Shown: positions 9,216-17,920 of the stretch, one piece after another | Layout: every line of letters begins with the position of its first letter | Position numbering within the stretch: position 1 is the first letter of the stretch | Virus record (IMG/VR): IMGVR_UViG_3300027868_000022 | Location: 1-30,742 of that record | Length of the DNA stretch: 30,742 bases | Reading direction: 5' to 3' (one strand) | Source of the DNA: a virus | The notes under the pieces: generated by a model | Databases searched by the model: none | Told to the model about the DNA's origin: nothing | Seen by the model: only the letters and a program-made list of their open reading frames with translations | Translations under genes and position numbers: made by a program

Positions 9216-9507
9216 TGATAACCGCAATCTTATCCGAAGGATTACACGGTCTGGTTACATAAATACCTGACTTCAAAAACGCGCCACTCGCCGTTGTTGC
9301 AGTCGGCGCGGCCCCAATGGCAATAAACGCATCTTCCGTGGAAATGATAGTCACAATCGTAGTGGCATTGCTAAAAGCAGCACTCAATTGTGAAGACGTG
9401 GACATTGATACCAAATGCGAGGTTCGTACATCCAGCATAGGAACGTATGTATCGTCTATTGGATGTTTAACTAAACCCCTGGATTCCGTAATACTGACCC
9501 ATGCCAT
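9205..9507 (-). CDS. Hypothetical phage structural-region protein (100 aa)
   Basis: Small Thr/Ser/Ala-rich beta-type protein without recognisable motifs. The start is set at the ATG at 9507 (MAWVSITES), because a GAGG ribosome-binding site sits seven bases upstream and the preceding gene ends just before it; a longer reading would overlap that gene by 70 bases. It lies between the gp10-like and GNAT genes. Possibly a minor virion or tail component; unrecognised. Confidence 0.7.
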   Translation of the reverse strand: MAWVSITESRGLVKHPIDDTYVPMLDVRTSHLVSMSTSSQLSAAFSNATTIVTIISTEDAFIAIGAAPTATTASGAFLKSGIYVTRPCNPSDKIAVINAA

Positions 9508-9508
9508 A

Positions 9509-9886
9509 TCAAAACCTCGTTGCTTTAATCTTGTATACCTTTGGCTGAACTTTTGCCCCGCTCGCAGTAAAATTACCAAACCGAATAGTTACCTGATCCG
9601 TTGCGCTGGAATATGCACCAATGATCATGGCAGAACCACTAGCCTTGGAAGGTTCGGCAATTGAAATCAAATCATCAGGAACAACGCCTTTAACCGTCCT
9701 TTCTTTATTGGTTATCGAACTCGCCACGGCAGTAAAGGTTGATGTGAAACTGATAAAGAAAGTCCTGGTCTGGCGCAACGAATCATCATGCAAACGAGTC
9801 AACCACTGCGCTAATTGTGGCAGTCCCTTCTCTTCCAATTCCTCGAAAGGGATGCGTGATACCCTGGACTTGGCAATCTTGCTCAA
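9509..9886 (-). CDS. Hypothetical phage protein (125 aa), TTG start
   Basis: No family recognised. It has a charged N-terminus (EELEEKGLPQLAQWL) and a Ser/Thr-rich C-terminus. The only plausible early start is TTG at 9886, preceded by an AAGG-type ribosome-binding site and overlapping the gp10-like gene's stop (TTGA). The coupling and spacing support it as real. The position next to the DNA-stabilisation gene suggests a tail-machine accessory. Confidence 0.65.
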   Translation of the reverse strand: MSKIAKSRVSRIPFEELEEKGLPQLAQWLTRLHDDSLRQTRTFFISFTSTFTAVASSITNKERTVKGVVPDDLISIAEPSKASGSAMIIGAYSSATDQVTIRFGNFTASGAKVQPKVYKIKATRF

Positions 9887-11277
9887 AGCATCCCTTCTTC
9901 CACTTGCATAATGGAATCAGTTAAGGTTGTCTCAACATCACTCGCTACCTCCACCTGGAATATCCTTTCCTTGCTTGAACCTAATCTGCTGAACCCTACG
10001 CGCTCCATCCTGTTACCGATACCGCCTAACGTGTGTTCCTGGAAATTTGACCATACATGTCCACGATCATCTGAATAACTCAACCTTACCTTGGGGTCTT
10101 CACTTCCCGCCTTACCCACCCCTACCGCCATGATCAATTCCAGATAACTGTAAACAATGCTGTTTCGACTTGAGATCAAGTTCGGCCCCATTCTCTTCTT
10201 TACCGAATGAACGCCGTTATCCTGAAAAAGCGTATCCTTCAGTTGATAGATGTTCCCGTTGTAATGATCAGATATCAGATACCGCCCATCGAAATGCACA
10301 AAATACTTACCCGTATGCCTGCGCTTTGCTCCCATTGGATGCCACGCCTGCCATTCGTGCCACTGTCCCTCTTCAGCATCAAATATCCAGGTTGCGTTTC
10401 CTGAAGGAAACTGAAATACCAGGAATTGCCCTAATCCCGGAAACTTGAAACTCCACGCAGTTGCGTCCGAAATCTTCTCGTAACTCTGCCACTCTTTTTC
10501 TATAACGGAATTACTTATCCTCTGCACCGCAAACCCCTGCGTCTTAACCGCTATCCTTCCAACTTCTCCTGAATCTGCCAGCCATGCAACATTGTTATCG
10601 AACTTGGTCAATGTCTCCGGTGCCGCTATTCCATAATCCTGAAATGCACTTCTGTTGGGATTCCACGGGAAAGCCTCGCCAGAATAAAACCATACCTCCA
10701 ATGATCTTTCCCCCAACATCCACAGATCGTTCCTGTTGACCAAAACCGCCTCCACTTTATCTGGAGACTGCTCTATGGTCGCAAACTCGCCGGCCCAATT
10801 GATTGCATCGAAGGGATTAGTCGCTTTGTAAAATTCGGCTGAATCCCCCTTAATGACTCCGAAAAAGCCATTATCAAACAAAGCATGATGGGGATTATTG
10901 GGTAGCCCGGTAGCAACAATTAGTTTACTCCCGTCCCATACATACCCTTCCTTGCCATCTGTGAACAAAGCCTCGTTCCCATCAAACCCACTGGAAGCAA
11001 TCTGTACCGGCCCAATGTCAGTGGCTAACTCTCCAATTTTAGTAGCAAAACCCCCTTTGGACACACTATAGACTTCCGTAGCGGAGACAACCAAAAGAAC
11101 GTCTTTGTGATGTTCCCAACCTCGTATCGGTCCCTCTCCGGTGACTGTCCAGGTGTCATATCCTGGTTTCGCTCTTAATGTATTTCCTTTGGGGAACCAG
11201 TTCACACATCGTTGTTGCTCTGCCAGAAGAAAGGTATTGTCATACGTCTTCCCAATGAACGGAGCAGGAATACTCAC
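9883..11277 (-). CDS. P22 gp10-like packaged-DNA stabilisation / tail hub protein (464 aa)
   Basis: Matches the phage stabilisation protein family: similar length to P22 gp10 (472 aa), an N-terminal strand leading to CVNWFPKGNT, a YDTWTVTGEGPIRG-type blade, then repeating beta blades with WFYSGEAFPWNPNRSAF (about 197-213), a Trp/Phe-rich IEKEWQSYEKISDATAW segment, and a final beta domain with YSDDRGHVWS. In P22 this protein plugs the portal channel after packaging and carries the tail needle. GTG start at 11277 overlaps the upstream stop (GTGA). It lies downstream of the gp4-like gene in the same operon, as expected. Confidence 0.8.
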   Translation of the reverse strand: MSIPAPFIGKTYDNTFLLAEQQRCVNWFPKGNTLRAKPGYDTWTVTGEGPIRGWEHHKDVLLVVSATEVYSVSKGGFATKIGELATDIGPVQIASSGFDGNEALFTDGKEGYVWDGSKLIVATGLPNNPHHALFDNGFFGVIKGDSAEFYKATNPFDAINWAGEFATIEQSPDKVEAVLVNRNDLWMLGERSLEVWFYSGEAFPWNPNRSAFQDYGIAAPETLTKFDNNVAWLADSGEVGRIAVKTQGFAVQRISNSVIEKEWQSYEKISDATAWSFKFPGLGQFLVFQFPSGNATWIFDAEEGQWHEWQAWHPMGAKRRHTGKYFVHFDGRYLISDHYNGNIYQLKDTLFQDNGVHSVKKRMGPNLISSRNSIVYSYLELIMAVGVGKAGSEDPKVRLSYSDDRGHVWSNFQEHTLGGIGNRMERVGFSRLGSSKERIFQVEVASDVETTLTDSIMQVEEGML

Positions 11278-11630
11278 GTTGGGATGGTTCCATTATCTTG
11301 CAGTACTGAAATGAGATCATCCAGTCTGTCTTTGATATCAGGGACCGCATTACCCGTACCTTTATCATCCCTGACCTTATCCTTGCGTCCCTGAATAGCC
11401 GCCTTTTCCGCCGCTTCCGCCGCATTCGCCGCTTGTGTTTCTAAAGCGGTCCAGTTACGCAACGTCAGGGTGGCAAGATCAACGCGCCATTCTTTTCTGT
11501 TTATACGCTTTTCAACTACTGAAAGAACAGCCTGCCCAGGAGTCACTGCTGCAATAGCGTCTGCATCCACCTGCCGATCTAACGGACCACCAACAATCAA
11601 TCCGGTTGCCGATTCATATACGATAAACAT
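11274..11630 (-). CDS. Hypothetical protein, possible fibre-associated (118 aa)
   Basis: An N-terminal beta part (about 1-60) resembles the start of small tail-fibre-assembly proteins. It is followed by an Ala/Glu-rich helix (about 62-85) and a charged, Asp-rich tail ending IKDRLDDLISVLQDNG. It lies immediately after the tail-fibre gene (ATG abuts that stop), which is where fibre chaperones usually sit. No specific family is recognised, so the chaperone idea is inference. Confidence 0.65.
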   Translation of the reverse strand: MFIVYESATGLIVGGPLDRQVDADAIAAVTPGQAVLSVVEKRINRKEWRVDLATLTLRNWTALETQAANAAEAAEKAAIQGRKDKVRDDKGTGNAVPDIKDRLDDLISVLQDNGTIPT

Positions 11631-13133
11631 TTAAATCCCCCTCCCAAAATACCACCCTTGGGTGTCTATTTTTAATGTCTCTGCGCCGGCGGCATCCGGT
11701 TTGAATCCTACACTTTGCGAACCATCTGTAATGATGGCAGTAATATTGTCTTTTTCCTGATTACTGATCAAAGTATGGCCCGTCCCATCAACCTGACCCG
11801 TAGTCTCCCAATGCCAACCTGGAGTCGCGCTGGATTCAGCATATATTTGCGCACGTATGGCAAACTTCGGGATAGATAAAGTCACTGGCGTGAATGATGC
11901 GTCGGCCAAATTCGTTGCGGCAAGGTCTTCTATATCAGTTGCGTATACCACCATTTCTTTTTCATGGAAGAATTCCAGTATTTGATTGGACCCGTCTGTT
12001 CTAAATCCGAAAATACACCTGTCCGAACCGTTGTACCATCCATGCTTGGATTCAGACCAGGTTGGGGCCGTTGTCGAGTTTATAAACTCTGACGCAGTTA
12101 AGATATTCGTTCCCAATGTTACAACCTTAGAATCATCTATATAGAAATGATGTTGTTCACTGGCACCCAAATTAGTCGAATCACCATTCGATCCGCCTGA
12201 TCCGGCAGTAAATGTAATTAGAGAGTTCCAGGTTAATGTTTGATCAACCGTTCCGGCATGATGGTATGACCCGGCAGATATGGTAATTGCTGTAACTGAA
12301 CTAAAAGTGAACTGACTTCTTACAGCTTGCCCAGGGTAAGCACCAGCTAAAGTTGATGTGAGTTGATATAATTTGAGATTGTCAAACTGAGTGGTGAATT
12401 GCGTAGCATGTGCGTTGCCATAAACAATTAACTTGCCGTGTGCTGTCGTTGCAGGGGGGGTGGCGGAAAAAGCGACCTTCCTTGTCCACGAGGTTTCCGT
12501 AGTCCCGAGATCCCCACTATATAAAGTGGCTGTGGATATGGAGGATTGGTCCTTATCCAGCCAATTAATGTCTATCTTTGGATTAGCCGTTGCATTATTC
12601 GCAATAATGTCGAAATCAATAAGCAAATCCAACAACTCTTCAACAGCAAAAGCATCGGACGTTACAAACTCTTCGGAGTTTTGAGATAAAGTAAATTTTA
12701 GACTCGCCGCTCCGTGCGACTGATCTGCGATATCTCTGGTAATCAAAGCACCGGGGTCCGTCTCAGTCCAGTTCTTAACCGCTTCAGGAGGAGTCCCTGC
12801 GTTCTCGAAACTGGGGTTACTCAGCATATTCTCTTGTAGGTCCGCACTGGACGGACTGAGGTCCGCCCCTAGAAAGGAATGCGTATCGACGGCAGACCCC
12901 GAAGCATCAAGAATAGTCACATCATAGAGTCCATTCTCCAAAAGATAGATATCCGCTTTCCCGGCAGAATCCAAAGTGACTGGATTTGAATTCGTGGCAG
13001 TTAAGGAATAATTAGAAAAAGTGTTCTTGTCCGTGCTGGTTCCCGCAGCATCGAAGGCTACGGTCCCTAACGCATTGATCGTCCCATCCGCCTTTATGGA
13101 AGGAGTGTAAGTTGTGAAAAATACTCGCCTCAT
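11631..13133 (-). CDS. Tail fibre / tailspike-like protein (500 aa)
   Basis: The N-terminal 90 residues follow the phage head-binding pattern: a short strand, AGTSTDKNTFSNYS, then NSNPVTLDSAGKADIYL and a final strand DVTILDASGSAV. Next comes a carbohydrate-binding-like beta domain (about 105-260; NPSFENAGTPPEAVKNW). The C-terminal part (about 270-500) is Trp/Gly-rich. Such layouts belong to receptor-binding fibres. The start ATG overlaps the gp4-like gene's stop (ATGA). The fibre-assembly candidate follows directly. Receptor and any enzymatic activity cannot be deduced. Confidence 0.8.
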   Translation of the reverse strand: MRRVFFTTYTPSIKADGTINALGTVAFDAAGTSTDKNTFSNYSLTATNSNPVTLDSAGKADIYLLENGLYDVTILDASGSAVDTHSFLGADLSPSSADLQENMLSNPSFENAGTPPEAVKNWTETDPGALITRDIADQSHGAASLKFTLSQNSEEFVTSDAFAVEELLDLLIDFDIIANNATANPKIDINWLDKDQSSISTATLYSGDLGTTETSWTRKVAFSATPPATTAHGKLIVYGNAHATQFTTQFDNLKLYQLTSTLAGAYPGQAVRSQFTFSSVTAITISAGSYHHAGTVDQTLTWNSLITFTAGSGGSNGDSTNLGASEQHHFYIDDSKVVTLGTNILTASEFINSTTAPTWSESKHGWYNGSDRCIFGFRTDGSNQILEFFHEKEMVVYATDIEDLAATNLADASFTPVTLSIPKFAIRAQIYAESSATPGWHWETTGQVDGTGHTLISNQEKDNITAIITDGSQSVGFKPDAAGAETLKIDTQGWYFGRGI

Positions 13134-14074
13134 GGTCTTACCTCTCTACCATATGCCTGTTGGGACGTTCTCGGGGATGTTGAATATAAGGATCGTATCT
13201 CTAACAACGCGCTGCCTGCTTTGCTTTCAATAAGTTTCTGTCTCTTCTCCGGGATACCAAATTCAATGCCGATCTCAGAGGCTAAGTTCCATTTCAAGGC
13301 GCGGATCAATTCCTGCGGTATGTCCGGGTTGTCCGTTGATGCGTCAAAATCCTCGAATGGTCTGCGGAAATCGAACTTGACGACATCATGAAAATCGGTG
13401 GCCTGATAATTAAAATATATCCGCCCGTTGGTCAGCAACGGTTCGTAATGATACCGGGTGGGTTCGCCGGATTGGTTCTTATCGTAGATATTGTTATAGC
13501 GTTCCTTACTCATGTACGAGACTTCATCATCGAACCCTTCATGAAAGGCCAACGTCATACTGATCACGTCTACCGGACGGGGGATTTTGTCCGTATAGAC
13601 GAAGACAACGCCTGAAGTAGATAGCGTTGTGGTCAAAGTATCCGCCATGACCACTGTAACGGAATTCGATACAGAAGCAATGGTAGACCACTGCGTATTG
13701 TCGGAGACATTGATAACCCCAATATTCTGTCCTGCTGCCCACGGTCCGTTAGGGAGGACAACTTTAGTACTGCTGACCGTAGACTGCGCCGCTACCTCTG
13801 TATAACTCGTCGTCGCATGATCTCCGCTTGGCCCAACATCGTAAACCGTCTTGCTCTGCTCCAGGAAAAGGAATCCTTGTTTCGTGGTGAATAACTGCAA
13901 CCCCATGAAAGTGTTGTTCCAACTCTTCAACAACTCATTGAGAATTTCCGCGCACGTATCCGTATCGGTAGGTCGAGGGGTTTGATTGGGGTCAAGCCTG
14001 CCAATCCTTCTCAACGCTGCCTCGATGATTTGATCTCGTGAGACGTTGTAGTCAGTTGAACCCGAAGTCGCCAC
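13130..14074 (-). CDS. P22 gp4-like head-tail adaptor / tail accessory factor (314 aa)
   Basis: The N-terminus SRDQIIEAALRRIGRLDPNQ and the helix ILNELLKSWN are typical of gp4-type adaptors, as is the C-terminal PQELIRALKWNLASEIGIEFGIP. The middle has a beta insertion (about 75-160), making this longer than P22 gp4 (166 aa). In P22 the adaptor binds beneath the portal and receives gp10. Start: GTG at 14074 with a GAGG ribosome-binding site. It lies between the small Cys-rich gene and the fibre, with gp10-like further downstream, so the tail-machine set is complete but split from the portal by the sugar cassette. Confidence 0.75.
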   Translation of the reverse strand: MATSGSTDYNVSRDQIIEAALRRIGRLDPNQTPRPTDTDTCAEILNELLKSWNNTFMGLQLFTTKQGFLFLEQSKTVYDVGPSGDHATTSYTEVAAQSTVSSTKVVLPNGPWAAGQNIGVINVSDNTQWSTIASVSNSVTVVMADTLTTTLSTSGVVFVYTDKIPRPVDVISMTLAFHEGFDDEVSYMSKERYNNIYDKNQSGEPTRYHYEPLLTNGRIYFNYQATDFHDVVKFDFRRPFEDFDASTDNPDIPQELIRALKWNLASEIGIEFGIPEKRQKLIESKAGSALLEIRSLYSTSPRTSQQAYGREVRP

Positions 14075-14293
14075 CTAAATAGTCCTCACGTTACAATGCT
14101 TCTCATGGAAATAAATCCCCTTACCAATATACTTACTACAATGTCTACAATACCCCCGACCCAGTGTTTTTGGCGGCAGAGTATTCTCTGTCGTTAAATC
14201 AACCTTCGCCATTTTCATGTTTGCCAAATGAGCATTGGCAACCACATTCTTTTCCGCTTCAGCCTGTAGCTGGTGTGCTTGTCTGCGCCGCAT
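14075..14293 (-). CDS. Small Cys/His-rich, probable zinc-binding protein (72 aa)
   Basis: The start at 14293 is chosen because AGAGG lies about seven bases upstream. The N-terminus is basic (MRRRQAHQLQAEAEKN). The C-terminal 30 residues hold a C-x2-C pair (CRHC) and an H-x3-H-C group (FHEKHC), fitting one zinc site. It overlaps the glycosyltransferase end by 35 bases. Function unknown; possibly a nucleic-acid-binding or regulatory protein. Confidence 0.65.
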   Translation of the reverse strand: MRRRQAHQLQAEAEKNVVANAHLANMKMAKVDLTTENTLPPKTLGRGYCRHCSKYIGKGIYFHEKHCNVRTI

Positions 14294-14981
14294 ATTCCAT
14301 CCTCTGCTTAGTTGCAAACCATTCGTTTGAATACTGGCATCCTTCATACTCTTTAAAGTAAGGTCCACCTTCCGTGTAGTGAACCATAAAAGGCGCTGGA
14401 TCATAATCGGTGTAATTGACGAGATGATTCCACTTTTTATCAATGTTGCCTATCTCTCCCTCACACCACTCGAACTGGTGCAAACTCAACCCGGATGCAC
14501 GGTTGACATAGAACCTTGTAAGATTCCGGCACCGTTCGTTGTTGAACATCATCAGAGAAGACCAGTTCTTCTTTTCGTATTGAGTCTGCAACGCACCTAA
14601 AAACTTTGTCCTCTCCTTGGGGTGGTGATCGTGCTGGACGCACATCAAATCGTACTTCTCGTCTTTCGTCTGCCACAGCTTGTAGATATCCTCAAAGCAC
14701 AGGAAATCACAATCCATGAATATCGCCCATCCCTCGTAGTTGCAAAGGAACGGGACTAAAAACCGTGAGAACGAAAACTCCGTGGACTGCATCGGCAACC
14801 GTTCCCGGCTAAACCAACGGCTAACATGCGTCAACCTGATAGGAGTGATACTTACCGGATAAGTCGCCGTTTCCAGCAAAGAATGGCACAACACATGGTA
14901 TGCAACCGTTTCATTGGGGTCGTATCCGATAAATATTCTAACTGTATGCAACGCACTTCTCGCATATGGTCCCCGAAACAT
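14259..14981 (-). CDS. GT-A-type glycosyltransferase (240 aa)
   Basis: The fold begins at VRIFIGYDPNETVAYHVL, followed by an SRERLPMQSTEFSFSRFLVP segment and a DxD metal-binding motif, FMDCDFL (D90 and D92 in the long form). HYTEGGP near residue 200 is a conserved C-terminal element. This matches a phage and bacterial family of GT8-like sugar transferases using nucleotide-sugar donors; donor and acceptor are unknown. The start is uncertain: the ATG at 14981 overlaps the radical-SAM gene by 44 bases, and a TTG at 14951 would begin nearer the domain. Downstream of the other cassette genes in one operon. Confidence 0.85.
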   Translation of the reverse strand: MFRGPYARSALHTVRIFIGYDPNETVAYHVLCHSLLETATYPVSITPIRLTHVSRWFSRERLPMQSTEFSFSRFLVPFLCNYEGWAIFMDCDFLCFEDIYKLWQTKDEKYDLMCVQHDHHPKERTKFLGALQTQYEKKNWSSLMMFNNERCRNLTRFYVNRASGLSLHQFEWCEGEIGNIDKKWNHLVNYTDYDPAPFMVHYTEGGPYFKEYEGCQYSNEWFATKQRMEYAAQTSTPATG

Positions 14982-15882
14982 CCTTGATTAAATGCGCTTG
15001 GCGCAAGCGTTGAAACTTATCGGAGTTCCATGCATCCATGAATGAAGTCTGATTCAAGTCGCCCATCACCCATTGACCACCAGCATCGAAGCAACAGGCA
15101 CTTAAACCACCGTCTGATCGAACGTGACCTTCCGTGAAAGCACTCCAGCAAGGCAGCGGCTCCCTAAGCGCACCTATACGGCCCTGATTGCCCGCTGTTG
15201 GGCGATATCCCAGTTCCTCTTCCCGTTGTGTGGCAAAGGCCCCCATCGAATACAGGGGCAGGAAATAGGTCTGATCGACATACGGACGTACTCTCTCGTT
15301 CAGAACCTTTTCCATTTCATCGACCTGCACATCATCGTATTTGATGGAACTGGCATACAAACCCGTCTCATATCCGCCTCGATCCCTGATACCCCAGGCA
15401 TCTTTGATGTTCTCGAAAGCCTTTTCGTAATACCGTTTCTTCACCCCCATGATCTTCTCGAACTGCTTTAGATCATAAGCGTTGACCGACCACTTCAGAG
15501 AATCCAGACCGGCTTCCATGCAACGTTCAACCCATACCGCCGTGGCAAGAGAAGCGTTCGACGTTAAGAAGACATACGGGAATCCCAATGATTTCTTCAA
15601 ATACCCTATCGACTTGACCAGGAGTTCAGGATTCATGAAACTCTCGCCCAGGAAGAAACACCCTATTTCCTCGACGCCAGCTTCACGCATCTCCTTGCTT
15701 ATTCTTTTGAAGAAAGAGAAGTCCATGTCCTTCTTCGGTTGTTCCTCACGGGTCCGTAAAGCACAAAACCCGCACTTGTAATTACACCGTGGACTCAATT
15801 CGATCTTGACTGACTTCGGTGCCGGTAAATAAGACTGCCGGTGCGTTATTTTCGTTACCGCATCAATACGGTCTACTATCAT
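14938..15882 (-). CDS. Radical SAM protein with SPASM-like C-terminus (314 aa)
   Basis: The CxxxCxxC motif that binds the SAM iron-sulphur cluster is present at C33, C37 and C40 (PRCNYKCGFC), followed by a GE-type strand (FFLGESFMNP). The C-terminus has further cysteines (C245, C263, C264, C307, C310) arranged like a SPASM domain with auxiliary clusters. SPASM proteins often modify peptides, but other substrates exist; here the neighbours are sugar-related, so the substrate is unclear. ATG overlaps the methyltransferase gene's stop (ATGA). Radical SAM enzymes in a phage structural operon are unusual. Confidence 0.85.
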   Translation of the reverse strand: MIVDRIDAVTKITHRQSYLPAPKSVKIELSPRCNYKCGFCALRTREEQPKKDMDFSFFKRISKEMREAGVEEIGCFFLGESFMNPELLVKSIGYLKKSLGFPYVFLTSNASLATAVWVERCMEAGLDSLKWSVNAYDLKQFEKIMGVKKRYYEKAFENIKDAWGIRDRGGYETGLYASSIKYDDVQVDEMEKVLNERVRPYVDQTYFLPLYSMGAFATQREEELGYRPTAGNQGRIGALREPLPCWSAFTEGHVRSDGGLSACCFDAGGQWVMGDLNQTSFMDAWNSDKFQRLRQAHLIKDVSGTICEKCVAYS

Positions 15883-16382
15883 AATCTCCCCAATAAGAAT
15901 ATGTATTCTTTGTTGTGCAGGTTCTCAAACAGGATGATGGAAAACCTATCCCACAAAAGAGGCATCCACCATTCGTAAGGTTCTTGGATTAAATGCGCAT
16001 TCCGACCATCCGGTAAAAACTTCAACGCTGGACGTGAAGCGATACTGATTAATGCAATCTTCTTGGTTAAATCGGAAATATCATCAAGAACCTCTCTCAG
16101 AAATTCCTTTTCTATGTGTTCCATAACATCGGTACAAACCACAAAATCAGCCGGGACGGGACGCGCACTGTACCGAGGGACCGCAGGATCATAATTCTTG
16201 ACATATGGCCCCAATGCTTCGGCTAAAGTGGCCTTACCGCACCCATAGTCCAACACATCATTCGTTTTGTATTCCTTGCACAAGGAACCGACCATCGGGG
16301 CGAACTTCCTGCCACTCGTACCGTAATGTTCGTTTGACCGGTGTAGTTCCTCATTCTGGTTCCGGTAATATTCGGAGATCAT
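15879..16382 (-). CDS. Class I SAM-dependent methyltransferase (167 aa)
   Basis: Motif I, VLDYGCGKATLAEAL (about residues 43-57), binds SAM. The VVCTDVMEHIEKEFLREVL segment (about 80-98) is the motif II/III region in the methyltransf_11/23 style. It is short for the class and lacks an obvious target-recognition domain, so a small substrate or sugar is likely. ATG overlaps the upstream TPR-glycosyltransferase stop and its stop overlaps the radical-SAM start, so the three are tightly coupled. Confidence 0.85.
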   Translation of the reverse strand: MISEYYRNQNEELHRSNEHYGTSGRKFAPMVGSLCKEYKTNDVLDYGCGKATLAEALGPYVKNYDPAVPRYSARPVPADFVVCTDVMEHIEKEFLREVLDDISDLTKKIALISIASRPALKFLPDGRNAHLIQEPYEWWMPLLWDRFSIILFENLHNKEYIFLLGRL

Positions 16383-17857
16383 TGCGCTACTGCCACCAAC
16401 GGGACTTGTCCAGCAATGATGGACTTCCCGGTAATGACTTTAGAGAAATCACCCGTCTTCAAACACGCCGCTAATTTCTGCGCCGCGTAATTAATTGCCG
16501 GTTCCCACGTATCCCCTTTCTGTTGGCGGATCAAATCTACCGATTGATACCACGGGAAATCGCCGGTTACTCCGTATCTCCACGCAGGCGCATAAGGGGT
16601 AAGACATAGACATTGAACCCCCAAGGCACCGCAAATATGAATTGCAGTCTGACAAACGGAAATTACCAAGTCGAGGTTACAGACCAGGGCCGCGTAATGG
16701 TCCATATCCTTTGCTTCAGCAGCATCCTTCCAATGGATGATCCGTAACCCGGTTTCGGCCTTGAAAGCCATCACTTCTTCCTTGGCTGGCTGTGTGTACT
16801 GTAACGAGATAAAGTCCGCTTCCTGCTCGATAATCGACTGAAACTCGTTTAACCGAATGGTTCTCAGATCAACTCGGGTACTGGGTACACCCCCCTGCCA
16901 TGCGATGCCTATCTTTGGTCTGGCCCCAAGACTTTTAAGCCTCTTGGCATAATATTTCTTTAACTTAGGATCAGGAATCAGATAAGGCGTCCCAGGAATG
17001 TTCCCTTCAGAACGGTACAGGTTGCCGAAAGAACCAACCCCTAATTTGTAATCTACCGTCCTATCTCCTTTCCATTCAGAACCATCCAACCGGTTCGTTC
17101 CTATAACTTTACAATCTATCGAACGGTTGAATAATCCTTCCATTCTCGGAGTACACTCGAAAACCAACTCTGCTCCGGATTCCAACGCTGCAGCAAAACA
17201 AGTGGCGAATAAAACCTCGTCACCAATCCCCTGTTCCCCATGAATAGCAACCAAACCCTTTGCCTTACCATCCCACCACGGCGTCATTCCCTTTTTGGCA
17301 TAATTGCGCATGTTGGGAATATCACTTCCCGTTCCCTGGAAAACCCCGGCAAACCGCGCCTCATAAAGTGCGAATCCTTCTTTCCACTGCTGGAGTTCCA
17401 TTAAGGCTAACGATTTGTGCCACTTGGACTGTTGGTGTTCGGGATCAATCTCTAAAGCCTTGTTACACAACTCAATAGCTACTTCCGGCTCGCCCTCGTT
17501 GATATAACAACCAGCGCAATTAGACGGATAATCAGCACAATCGGGATTTATCTCCCAGGCTTTTTGGAAACATGCCGCCGCCTGTTCCTTGAAAAATTCT
17601 TTCTTGTAACTAATCCCTAAATTGTTCCACGCTTCCGGGAATTGGCCCATGTCTTCCAGACACTTTTCAAGCAGAATTATAGCTAATCCATTATTCCCTT
17701 TCTGCATGTTCAACGAACCTAGCAAATACAACAGTCCACTATTCGCTATTTGCCGGTTCAAAATTGCGTTGTATCTTTTCTCAGCCTCGATTAAATTTCC
17801 TTTTTCATGTAAGGCTTGCGCTTCACTATAAAGGTCTTTCCAATCGTATAGTTTCAT
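16379..17857 (-). CDS. TPR-repeat protein fused to a heptosyltransferase-like GT-B domain (492 aa)
   Basis: The N-terminal 170 residues hold four to five tetratricopeptide-like units (A-W-NNLGISYKK, AIELCNKALEIDP and similar). The second part (about 195-470) carries the hallmark blocks of TPR-linked glycosyltransferases: HGEQGIGDEVLFA (206-218), KIGIAWQGG (315-323), DLVISVCQTAIHICGALG (396-413) and PAWRYGVTGDFPWY (424-437). In many relatives the DLVISV block is followed by D-T-A; here it reads C-Q-T-A. It is the first gene after the terminator, with a GGGGGGAGA ribosome-binding site. The likely role is sugar transfer on a host or virion glycan; donor unknown. Confidence 0.85.
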   Translation of the reverse strand: MKLYDWKDLYSEAQALHEKGNLIEAEKRYNAILNRQIANSGLLYLLGSLNMQKGNNGLAIILLEKCLEDMGQFPEAWNNLGISYKKEFFKEQAAACFQKAWEINPDCADYPSNCAGCYINEGEPEVAIELCNKALEIDPEHQQSKWHKSLALMELQQWKEGFALYEARFAGVFQGTGSDIPNMRNYAKKGMTPWWDGKAKGLVAIHGEQGIGDEVLFATCFAAALESGAELVFECTPRMEGLFNRSIDCKVIGTNRLDGSEWKGDRTVDYKLGVGSFGNLYRSEGNIPGTPYLIPDPKLKKYYAKRLKSLGARPKIGIAWQGGVPSTRVDLRTIRLNEFQSIIEQEADFISLQYTQPAKEEVMAFKAETGLRIIHWKDAAEAKDMDHYAALVCNLDLVISVCQTAIHICGALGVQCLCLTPYAPAWRYGVTGDFPWYQSVDLIRQQKGDTWEPAINYAAQKLAACLKTGDFSKVITGKSIIAGQVPLVAVAQ

Positions 17858-17871
17858 TCTCCCCCCAAAGA

Positions 17872-17895
17872 AAACCCCCTCCGAAGAGGGGGTTT
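17872..17895 (-). terminator. Rho-independent terminator after the capsid/decoration genes
   Basis: A perfect 10-bp inverted repeat (arms AAACCCCCTC and GAGGGGGTTT) around a TTCG tetraloop on the minus strand, followed on that strand by TTTTC in the arm and tail. It lies 25 bases past the stop of the 146-aa gene. A second palindrome, GGGTTAACCC at 17911-17920, lies between the stop and the terminator. Presumably it limits transcription into the sugar cassette. Confidence 0.85.
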
Positions 17896-17920
17896 CAGAC
17901 TCATTGTTAAGGGTTAACCC

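Noticed and set aside
14293-14443. 50-residue N-terminal extension of the 72-aa Cys-rich gene
   Set aside because: It overlaps the glycosyltransferase in another frame, and the ribosome-binding site supports the later ATG.
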